From UBA5266 sp002411545 (GTDB lineage Bacteria; Bacteroidota; Bacteroidia; Bacteroidales; WCHB1-69): a stretch of 46,003 bases of DNA. The stretch is taken from contig JAQUWC010000009.1 in NCBI GenBank assembly GCA_028693085.1, positions 1-46,003 on the forward strand, read 5' to 3'. The notes under the pieces are model-generated. The model was not told where the DNA came from. It saw only the letters and a program-made list of their open reading frames with translations, and ran no database searches. How positions within the stretch are numbered: position 1 is the first letter of the stretch; each line of letters begins with the position of its first letter. A program made the position numbers and the translations under genes. Shown here piece by piece: positions 16,628 through 23,660 of the stretch.

Positions 16628-18067
16628 ATGAAAAAGATAATATTATCTATAGCTTTCATGGCATTTATTTTCAGTATAAATGCTCAGGTTGGAATTAAAC
16701 CTACTGACGAAAAAATTCCAAACACTCCTAAAAATAAGGCAAAAGACATTATGCCTCAAGATTTAGCAACCCCTATTCAAAAAGCATATGAAGATGGAAA
16801 AGTAGCTTATTGGGGATATACTTACTTATCCTATTTAATGGCAAACTACACTTCCTTTTTCGTAAACGACAATCGTACTACCTTAACCATGGTTCCCGAC
16901 ACATGTTTAAGAATCTATACGGACAATGAAGATGCTGGTTCAGGATGGGTGTTCGGATTAGGTGCTTCTTTCGACCCTTATTCAGAATCTTTCGACCCTA
17001 ATTTCGAAAAGGGACTATTCAACAACCCTAAAAATTATTTTTATGCTTATAAATTAGATACCTTAATGTTAAGGACTATCTATATAAACGGAAAAGGATA
17101 CAATCCCAACAGTCCGGATACTCTACGTTTATACGTTGCCAGTTATCCTGTTTACACCAAAGTAGGAGCCGGCACTGATTTTTATACCGTTAGATTTGAC
17201 CAATCAAGCGATTCTTCTTATTTAGCCCCTATCATTAAAGTTACTTCTATGGGTAATCCCAAAGGTGGCGCTATTGAACCGGTTATTAACAACACCCGTA
17301 TTATTGATTATGTATTGACCGAAGAAGATTTTTCCGATGACACCCTCATTGATGGAAGAACTTCTCATTTCTATAAAAACACTGTGATTCCATTGACATA
17401 CAACGGTGTTACTCAAAATGGTTTTGAAGTTCCTTATGGAAACGTACTGTTTACTATGTTTAAATTCGTCCCCGGATTTGATTACGAAATGGGAGATACC
17501 CTTTATCATGGCTTAACCGATCCTCTAAATCCCGGTTATTATGATGCAGGTTACCCAATCTATACCAGCAATATTTTCAGAATCGCTGTTTTTAATTCAG
17601 AAAGCGATTATAAAACTTTCGCTGACCCATTTGGGTATAACTGCGGTTATTACGAAAGCAAATTTTTACATTATCAATTATATGAAGATCCGGGCGAAGG
17701 ATATATCAGCAACAATACCATCTTCTATCCCATGTATGGAAGCGGCATTAATTTATTACCGGAAATTGCCTTTTTCATGAGTGTTGATTCTGCATTAGGT
17801 GATACCATCGATGTGAACGTTGTAGAAGCAAATGACATTGTATCAAACATCTATCCTAATCCATCGAAAGATCAACTATTTGTTGAATTGAAAAACGAAG
17901 GAAAAGCTTCTATTCAATTGTTTAACATTCTTGGTCAAGAGGTAAAAAACATTTCCACTTTAGACAATAAAACACAAGTAAATGTTTCCGACCTAAAAGC
18001 CGGTATATATATTGTTAGAGTAAAACAAAACAACAAAGTATTTACTTCAAAAATAACTATCCAATAA
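16628..18067 (+). CDS. Secreted protein with T9SS type A C-terminal sorting domain
   Basis: 479 residues. The Sec signal peptide is clear (MKKIILSIAFMAFIFSINAQ). The ~370-residue central part is not recognised; it is rich in Tyr, Asp, Asn and Pro, without obvious catalytic motifs. The C-terminal ~75 residues form a type A sorting domain: IYPNPSKDQLFVEL, IQLFNILGQEVKNI, VNVSDLKAGIYIVRV and KITIQ. Such proteins cross the outer membrane by the type IX system and are usually released or attached to lipopolysaccharide after the tail is cut off. It is monocistronic, with a promoter at 16541 and a strong terminator after it. Confidence 0.92.
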   Translation: MKKIILSIAFMAFIFSINAQVGIKPTDEKIPNTPKNKAKDIMPQDLATPIQKAYEDGKVAYWGYTYLSYLMANYTSFFVNDNRTTLTMVPDTCLRIYTDNEDAGSGWVFGLGASFDPYSESFDPNFEKGLFNNPKNYFYAYKLDTLMLRTIYINGKGYNPNSPDTLRLYVASYPVYTKVGAGTDFYTVRFDQSSDSSYLAPIIKVTSMGNPKGGAIEPVINNTRIIDYVLTEEDFSDDTLIDGRTSHFYKNTVIPLTYNGVTQNGFEVPYGNVLFTMFKFVPGFDYEMGDTLYHGLTDPLNPGYYDAGYPIYTSNIFRIAVFNSESDYKTFADPFGYNCGYYESKFLHYQLYEDPGEGYISNNTIFYPMYGSGINLLPEIAFFMSVDSALGDTIDVNVVEANDIVSNIYPNPSKDQLFVELKNEGKASIQLFNILGQEVKNISTLDNKTQVNVSDLKAGIYIVRVKQNNKVFTSKITIQ

Positions 18068-18093
18068 GGATTTAAATACTATTTTAAACTATA

Positions 18094-18126
18094 AAAGACT
18101 GTCGGTAATTCGACAGTCTTTTTTGT
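18094..18126 (+). terminator. Rho-independent terminator of the T9SS cargo gene
   Basis: AAAGACTGTCG pairs perfectly with CGACAGTCTTT around the loop GTAATT, followed by a T run. Confidence 0.92.
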
Positions 18127-18195
18127 TTTTCTTCTCAGCTTACATACAATAAAACCTAGATTTATATGTTATAATGATGTTAATAATAAAAAATA

Positions 18196-19059
18196 ATGAG
18201 TAATACATATCATTCTCTTGGACGTTTTTCCATTCTTCCTCCGATTGTTAAAAACTTACTAATAATCAACATCCTTTGCTTTCTCGCTACTATAGTTTTA
18301 AAAAGCACTTTTTCCATCGATTTGTATAAGTTATTGGGATTACATTATTTTCAATCTGATATTTTTTCTCCTTATCAGTTTATCACTTATATGTTTATGC
18401 ATGGTAGCTTCGAACATTTATTCTTTAATATGTTTGCTTTATGGATGTTTGGTTCAACCATAGAAAATGTATGGGGAAGCAAACGATTTATTATTTTTTA
18501 TTTGATAACCGGAATTGGTGCTGCTCTGACTCATTACTTAATTATCCATCTTCAACTTTCAACGGATATAGCCTTACTGGAAGCAAGCATTCAATCACCC
18601 GATATAGTTACTCTTCAAGCATTGATTAAAAACCATCAGTTTCATATAAATCAATACTCAGGCGACATTTGGAATCAATTTCTATTGTTTCAAGAAAACG
18701 TACATGCCTTACAATTCGCCCCTTCTAATGTAGAGGCGATGGAACAAATCAATGATTTTTTAAATAATTACCTCAACTATTACGTGAGCCTACCCAATGT
18801 GGTGGGAGCATCGGGCTCCATTTACGGTTTGTTGCTTGCCTTTGGCATATTATTCCCCAATGCTATGATTTACATTTACTTTCTGTTTCCTATGAAAGCT
18901 AAATGGTTTGTAATTATTTTTGGCGTTATTGAACTAATTTCCGGTATTTTTGGCAGTGGAGATGGAGTGGCTCACTTTGCTCACTTAGGTGGTATGATTT
19001 TTGGATTATTATTGATATTGTTATGGAGAAAAAAATCAAATTCACCTTACCAACAATAG
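18196..19059 (+). CDS. Rhomboid family intramembrane serine protease
   Basis: 287 residues with about six membrane helices. Landmarks are HGSFEHLFFNMFALWMFG (conserved His and Asn of helix 2), the catalytic Ser206 in VGASGSIYG, and His263 in FAHLGG, forming the Ser-His dyad. A ~60-residue insertion (residues ~125-190) lies between the N-terminal helices and the GASG helix. Rhomboids cut transmembrane substrates within the inner membrane. It is the first of three tightly packed genes (3- and 1-base gaps) with a second rhomboid and an EEP-domain protein, an arrangement I recall as common in Bacteroidota. Confidence 0.95.
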   Translation: MSNTYHSLGRFSILPPIVKNLLIINILCFLATIVLKSTFSIDLYKLLGLHYFQSDIFSPYQFITYMFMHGSFEHLFFNMFALWMFGSTIENVWGSKRFIIFYLITGIGAALTHYLIIHLQLSTDIALLEASIQSPDIVTLQALIKNHQFHINQYSGDIWNQFLLFQENVHALQFAPSNVEAMEQINDFLNNYLNYYVSLPNVVGASGSIYGLLLAFGILFPNAMIYIYFLFPMKAKWFVIIFGVIELISGIFGSGDGVAHFAHLGGMIFGLLLILLWRKKSNSPYQQ

Positions 19060-19062
19060 ATT

Positions 19063-19983
19063 ATGAGAAGTTACAGACAAAATTTTAAGTATCCGAATGT
19101 TAATTTAGGATTCAAACTAAAAAGATTTATTAAAAATCCATCTCCACTACATAGACTTATTGTCATTAATATAGTAGTATATTTTGGCATATTATGCTTA
19201 AAACTCTTCTTTAATTTTGTTGGATTTTTATTTTTAAAGGACCATACATTCATTTTTCAAGAATTTGTATCTACCTGGTTGTGTGTGCCTGCCGATTTAC
19301 TCAAATTAGGTCTTAAACCCTGGACTCTTTTCACAAGCATTTTCCTTCATATGGATTTTTTTCATATCTTTTTTAATATGATTATGTTATGGTTTAGTGG
19401 TAGTATTTTTTTATATTACTTCCGTCCAAAATCTTTATATACCGTATACATCCTGGGAGGCATCATTGGAAACCTGCTTTTTATTTTGTCGTATAACTAT
19501 TTTCCCGTCTTTGAAGCCGTGACAAGCCATGCCGTTGCATTGGGTGCTTCAGGAGGTGTCTTGGCTATATTGATTGCTGCTGCGACTAAAGCGCCTAATC
19601 AACAACTAAATTTGCTTTTTTTTGGAAACATTTCTTTAAAATGGATAGCCATTGTTTTTGTAATCTTAGATATCATAAGTATTCCTCGTGGTAATTCAGG
19701 TGGTCATTTTGCCCATTTAGGGGGAGCTCTTTTTGGATTTCTATTTGCTTATCTTCCTAAACATCCGATTCGTAAACCTGTATTCACTTTTCATATACCC
19801 ACCATTAAATCCAAACCAAAAGCTCAAAGACCCAAAACAGACGAACAATATAACCGCGACCGTGCTGAACAAAGAAAAAAAGTAGATGAAATACTAGATA
19901 AAGTAGCAAAATCCGGTTATCAAAACCTGACAAAGGAAGAAAAAGATTTCTTATTTACTGCCAGCCGTAATAAAAATTTATAA
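19063..19983 (+). CDS. Second rhomboid family intramembrane serine protease with cytoplasmic tail
   Basis: 306 residues, about six membrane helices. Rhomboid landmarks are FLHMDFFHIFFNMIMLWFSG, the catalytic Ser163 in LGASGGVLA and His218 in FAHLGG. Unlike the upstream paralogue it lacks the long insertion but has a charged ~70-residue tail (KPKAQRPKTDEQYNRDRAEQ ... LTKEEKDFLFTAS). Similar tails occur on Bacteroidota rhomboids and resemble a small helical C-terminal domain. The two neighbours differ enough to suggest distinct substrates. Start at ATG 19063, three bases after the upstream stop. Confidence 0.94.
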   Translation: MRSYRQNFKYPNVNLGFKLKRFIKNPSPLHRLIVINIVVYFGILCLKLFFNFVGFLFLKDHTFIFQEFVSTWLCVPADLLKLGLKPWTLFTSIFLHMDFFHIFFNMIMLWFSGSIFLYYFRPKSLYTVYILGGIIGNLLFILSYNYFPVFEAVTSHAVALGASGGVLAILIAAATKAPNQQLNLLFFGNISLKWIAIVFVILDIISIPRGNSGGHFAHLGGALFGFLFAYLPKHPIRKPVFTFHIPTIKSKPKAQRPKTDEQYNRDRAEQRKKVDEILDKVAKSGYQNLTKEEKDFLFTASRNKNL

Positions 19984-19984
19984 T

Positions 19985-21097
19985 ATGAAAAAAAATTCTT
20001 TTTCACTGATAAATTTTGTCTTCTACATAATTAATATCATAGGATGTATTCTCTTGTTATTTTCTTACTTAGCCAACTTCATTACACCCGACAAATTCAC
20101 CTTTGCGGCTTATTGTGGTATGTTATATCCTTATCTTTTAGCAACAAACACATTCTTTGTTATTTATTGGGCTTTACAACGTAAACGTTTTGCATTCTTG
20201 TCTTTAATAGGTATATTGATTGGATATACTTTTATTCCTCGACTCTATCCCTTTAACAATCAACATTCAAAAAACAACGATTCAAACTTCGTTAAAATTC
20301 TATCTTACAATGTACATGTATTTGGAATCTATGAAGGAAACAATACCTATAAAGACAGTATTATTTCTTTTATTGCTGAACAACAACCCGATATTCTTTG
20401 CTTTCAAGAATATTTTCAAGACAATAAAACCTATAAACACGACAGTATTTTTAAAAGCATACTTCAAACAAAACACAAATATCTGGAACTTGATGGAGAT
20501 AATCATAAAATCGGTTTAGCTGTCTTTTCCAAATATCCCATCATTCACGCCGAAACGCTTAATTTTCAAGACTCATCGAACAATAAAGCTGTATTAAGTG
20601 ATATATGTATAGCTAATGATACGTTTCGGGTTTATAACATTCACTTCCAATCTATTAATTTTGAAAAAGAAGATTATCTATTTACTTCAAAATTCTCAAC
20701 CAAGGAAATTAACATGAAAAGCGAAGAGATGCAATCCGGGTCTAAACGCATCTTAAAAAAACTGAAGCAAGGATATGTGGTTCGCAGCGAACAAGTAAAA
20801 CAAATTGTTGAACACATCAAGAGCTCGCCATATCCCGTCGTGGTTTGTGGCGACTTTAATGACATTCCCTGGTCGTATACCTATCAACAAATTAGCAAAC
20901 TGTTAACCGATGCCTTTGTAAGTAGTGGAAAAGGATTTGGAAATACTTTCTTTATAAATAATAGATACCCCTTTCGAATTGATTTTATCTTTTACAATGA
21001 ACGTACATTTCAAGCTTTCGACTTTAAAGTACATCATATAAAATATTCTGATCATCTGCCTATACACACTTTATTAAAGCCAATAGAAGTAAAATAA
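19985..21097 (+). CDS. Endonuclease/exonuclease/phosphatase (EEP) family membrane protein
   Basis: 370 residues. The first ~90 contain two or three membrane helices. The rest is an EEP domain: ILSYNVHVFG, DILCFQEYF (metal-binding Glu), VVVCGDFNDIPWS (Asp and Asn of the active site), FRIDFIFYNE and SDHLPIHTLL (catalytic Asp-His). The family includes DNases, lipid phosphatases and sphingomyelinases; the membrane anchoring argues against a general nuclease role, but the substrate cannot be read from sequence. It begins 1 base after the second rhomboid, so the three are co-transcribed. Confidence 0.9.
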   Translation: MKKNSFSLINFVFYIINIIGCILLLFSYLANFITPDKFTFAAYCGMLYPYLLATNTFFVIYWALQRKRFAFLSLIGILIGYTFIPRLYPFNNQHSKNNDSNFVKILSYNVHVFGIYEGNNTYKDSIISFIAEQQPDILCFQEYFQDNKTYKHDSIFKSILQTKHKYLELDGDNHKIGLAVFSKYPIIHAETLNFQDSSNNKAVLSDICIANDTFRVYNIHFQSINFEKEDYLFTSKFSTKEINMKSEEMQSGSKRILKKLKQGYVVRSEQVKQIVEHIKSSPYPVVVCGDFNDIPWSYTYQQISKLLTDAFVSSGKGFGNTFFINNRYPFRIDFIFYNERTFQAFDFKVHHIKYSDHLPIHTLLKPIEVK

Positions 21098-21100
21098 TTA

Positions 21101-22510
21101 CTAAATTTCGTCAACCAGTATATCCATTGATTGATACAAGCCAAATCGCAAAAAGAGTGCTCTATCAAATCGGGGATTCATCGTTCTCTTATAATGATAT
21201 AATCTTACCTTTTGAAGAAATCGTAAGAAATACTTACGGTAGTTCCAGGCTAAACGAGCCGACAAAGGCAATGTAAGTAAATAAATAAAAGCTATTAACA
21301 AGGAGTGGGTAAATACTAAACACAATACAAAATAAAGGATATACAAAATAGGAATCAATAGTAGAGCATTTAGTCCGATAAATACAGAAGGGTGTAACAA
21401 TTTATCTTTGATCTTACGATTGATTAGTTTAGGTGCATGATAGGGAATGATGTGATGCAACAAACCATATATAAAAATAGGGAAAGTCAATATCAACACT
21501 ATCGACGAACTTAACAGTTTTGAAATACGAATCGTTCGGTTTATCATACCATCCTCAACCTTTAATTCTTCCAATTCTTTTTTATAATGGAATGCATCAG
21601 CATATAAATTTTTTACGAAATCTTCTCGTTGCACATATGCTTTCTTTAAGATTGCTACCAAAGCTTGGTCTGTTTTTAGTTTAAGAGGCAATATGTTGGG
21701 ATTACCATGTTTATCATACGCAAACTTTTTACCGTAGGTCTTCAATAAAAAGTAAATAGCATCATAATTTTCTTCGTCTTCAATATTTAGCATCAACGAT
21801 TCTACTTGAGTCCGCACCATATCATTTACTTTCATTTGAGCCTCTCTGGGCTGTACTTTGTACAATTCATAATACGGCTTGAGAGATATAGGTTTGCCGT
21901 AAATCTGGAGCATATCTTCTTGCATATGAAAATAATCACTATAATGATTTGCCGACGGTAAAATAAACACCTCTTTTTCGAAATTTGAATCTTCAGCGGC
22001 TCCAAAGGCTAAACGTGTATATGATAGATAAAACCTTCCTAAAAAATGACGATCTTGATGCATGGCTTCGGGATATAAAACCACTGTATTCCCGCGACTA
22101 ATAAACGCTTCTATGTTTGAAAAAACAGATAAATTTTGCTTTACATTTTCCATTCCATCGCGTTGTCGGTAAACGGGTAATACACCGGCAAAAGACAAAA
22201 ATTTAGCCGCAAAGGGATTTTTAAACACATCGGCACGTGCCATGAAATGTGGACGTCTGATTTTCATCGAATACAATATTGCCATTGCATCATTCAACGA
22301 ATTTTGATGATTGCTTACGATGATTAAAGGGGTATCTGAAGAAGGTATGTTTTTTGTATTTAAGTAATATGTTTTTCTATAATACAAAAAATCAATATTA
22401 AATTTTGTGATAAAATATAATATTTTATACAAAAGGGGTATACGTTGCCTTTGTTTCATACATTTTTTATTAAAAAGGAATAAAGGCTTGTAAACTTTAA
22501 TTAAGATCAC
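21101..22510 (-). CDS. PlsC-type glycerolipid acyltransferase
   Basis: 469 residues from ATG 22510. An internal ATG at 22459 (MKQRQRIPLLYK) would give 452 and suits the usual family start; neither has a clear ribosome site. The acyltransferase block shows SNHQNSLNDAM, i.e. His-x5-Asp as in the Gpt2/Sct1-like branch rather than the classical HX4D, and VVLYPEAMHQDRHF for the phosphate-binding block. Two to four membrane helices lie at ~330-410. The likely reaction is acylation of (lyso)phosphatidic acid precursors or another glycerolipid at the inner membrane. It converges on the EEP gene with a 3-base gap and starts 20 bases after tRNA-Glu, perhaps sharing its promoter. Confidence 0.85.
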   Translation of the reverse strand: MILIKVYKPLFLFNKKCMKQRQRIPLLYKILYFITKFNIDFLYYRKTYYLNTKNIPSSDTPLIIVSNHQNSLNDAMAILYSMKIRRPHFMARADVFKNPFAAKFLSFAGVLPVYRQRDGMENVKQNLSVFSNIEAFISRGNTVVLYPEAMHQDRHFLGRFYLSYTRLAFGAAEDSNFEKEVFILPSANHYSDYFHMQEDMLQIYGKPISLKPYYELYKVQPREAQMKVNDMVRTQVESLMLNIEDEENYDAIYFLLKTYGKKFAYDKHGNPNILPLKLKTDQALVAILKKAYVQREDFVKNLYADAFHYKKELEELKVEDGMINRTIRISKLLSSSIVLILTFPIFIYGLLHHIIPYHAPKLINRKIKDKLLHPSVFIGLNALLLIPILYILYFVLCLVFTHSLLIAFIYLLTLPLSARLAWNYRKYFLRFLQKVRLYHYKRTMNPRFDRALFLRFGLYQSMDILVDEI

Positions 22511-22530
22511 AAACCTTTATCTGTTTTTTG

Positions 22531-22602
22531 TAGTCAGTAGGGGAATCGAACCCCTGTTGCAAGGATGAAAACCTTGTGTCCTAACCCCTAGACGAACTGA
22601 CC
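22531..22602 (-). tRNA. tRNA-Glu (anticodon TTC)
   Basis: On the minus strand the acceptor 5' half GGTCAGT pairs with ACTGACT near the 3' end (last pair G-U). The D arm is TCGTCTAGGGGTTAGGA, the anticodon loop centres on TTTTCAT with anticodon TTC, and the T arm is AGGGGTTCGATTCCCCT. 72 bases with discriminator A; CCA is not encoded. Confidence 0.95.
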
Positions 22603-22624
22603 TTAACGTTTTCAAAAATCTGTG

Positions 22625-22632
22625 CAAAAGTA
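22625..22632 (-). promoter_or_regulatory. -7 element for tRNA-Glu
   Basis: TACTTTTG on the minus strand, 22 bases before the tRNA 5' end. It could also serve the acyltransferase gene beyond the tRNA. Confidence 0.6.
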
Positions 22633-22675
22633 AAAAAAAAAACAATATGTATTCCTTTTTTTGAAAAATATTTCT

Positions 22676-23353
22676 TTAATTTGCATCTGCTTGAAATCTA
22701 AATCCTAAACGTTTTGCTGTGCGTATAGGAATGCGTTGATTATTGATTTCTACCATATCGTGCACACTGATTTCTTTCACCGCTTCATAAGGAGTAACCA
22801 ACAAATCGAAATTAATAGTATACTGCATGGCCGATTCGAGTATCATCAGTGCTGCTTTTTCATCAAACACATTCGTACCGAAATTATTGTATAATTGTCC
22901 TATTTCTCGTTTGCCATCGATATAGTAATGATTGTCGTTGTTAACAAATACTCTGCCAATCAAATAACCCAAATCGTTATAACGTTGATAAAACAATGAA
23001 TCCGTCAGGAAATTGTAAATACTGATTTGACCACAATAAGCCCGATTTTTATCTTCTTTAATATAAGCCGTTTTCATCACCTCATGGTCGCGATTAAAGG
23101 CAAACACATTACTATGCAACATAAATAACAATATGTCGCTGCCAAATTGAAGATAAAAACTTTGGGTATGTTTATTCTCAAACAACACACAGACCTCGGA
23201 ATCGGGATACTCCTCTTTAAATATTTTTTCGAAATTCTGTGCATGGAACTTAAAATGATAAAAGGCTTTTTCGGCTTTTTTGGATACCGAAATTTTCAAT
23301 ATACTTTTTGTGTGTAATTGATTACATATCTGTTGTGTCGACTCTTGTTTCAT
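22676..23353 (-). CDS. Hypothetical protein, conserved-looking, cytoplasmic
   Basis: 225 residues, no signal peptide or membrane helix. Mixed alpha/beta with clear hydrophobic patterning (VCVLFENKHTQSFYLQFGSD, GYLIGRVFVNNDNHYYIDGK, RIPIRTAKRLGFRF). Not recognised as a named family. Codon use matches its neighbours and a -7 element TATCTTTG lies 93 bases upstream at 23447-23454, so it is a real gene. It is divergent from gcvP. Confidence 0.75.
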   Translation of the reverse strand: MKQESTQQICNQLHTKSILKISVSKKAEKAFYHFKFHAQNFEKIFKEEYPDSEVCVLFENKHTQSFYLQFGSDILLFMLHSNVFAFNRDHEVMKTAYIKEDKNRAYCGQISIYNFLTDSLFYQRYNDLGYLIGRVFVNNDNHYYIDGKREIGQLYNNFGTNVFDEKAALMILESAMQYTINFDLLVTPYEAVKEISVHDMVEINNQRIPIRTAKRLGFRFQADAN

Positions 23354-23446
23354 CTTATATACTTTTACTTTATATCGGTATTAATTGCATATGCCGAACC
23401 CTATTCCCTTTTCATTACATAAAAAGATCGGTGTCGGATTTTTTTG

Positions 23447-23454
23447 CAAAGATA
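23447..23454 (-). promoter_or_regulatory. -7 element for the hypothetical gene at 22676-23353
   Basis: TATCTTTG followed by CA on the minus strand, exact TAnnTTTG. The leader would be about 90 bases. Confidence 0.55.
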
Positions 23455-23502
23455 CATTATTTTTGTGTTTGAGCAAAATCTTTTCTCAACAGTAGCAACA
23501 GT

Positions 23503-23539
23503 GTTTCCCCTATCGTGGAAACCCTAATTCCGACGGAAT
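23503..23539. promoter_or_regulatory. Two adjacent inverted repeats upstream of gcvP
   Basis: GTTTCC at 23503 pairs with GGAAAC ending 23522 (8-base loop). ATTCCG at 23527 pairs with CGGAAT ending 23539 (1-base centre), a 13-base operator-like palindrome. Both lie 60-100 bases upstream of the gcvP -7 box and outside its expected transcript, so they suit DNA-binding sites better than RNA structure. No bound protein is known. Confidence 0.35.
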
Positions 23540-23602
23540 CCAAATAGCAAAAAAAGTATGAAGCTTTTACCCTAACAGGATGTAACAAGATAATTTTTTA
23601 TG

Positions 23603-23610
23603 TACCTTTG
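23603..23610 (+). promoter_or_regulatory. -7 element for gcvP
   Basis: TACCTTTG followed by C, exact TAnnTTTG, 51 bases before the ATG at 23661. No glycine-riboswitch-like core is visible in the short leader. Confidence 0.6.
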
Positions 23611-23660
23611 CTCTTTACAATAATGACATATAAAGATCAATCAATAAAAATAATAATACA

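Noticed and set aside
23603..23660. Glycine riboswitch before gcvP
   Set aside because: The leader after the -7 box is only ~45 bases, too short for the aptamer, and its conserved core is absent.
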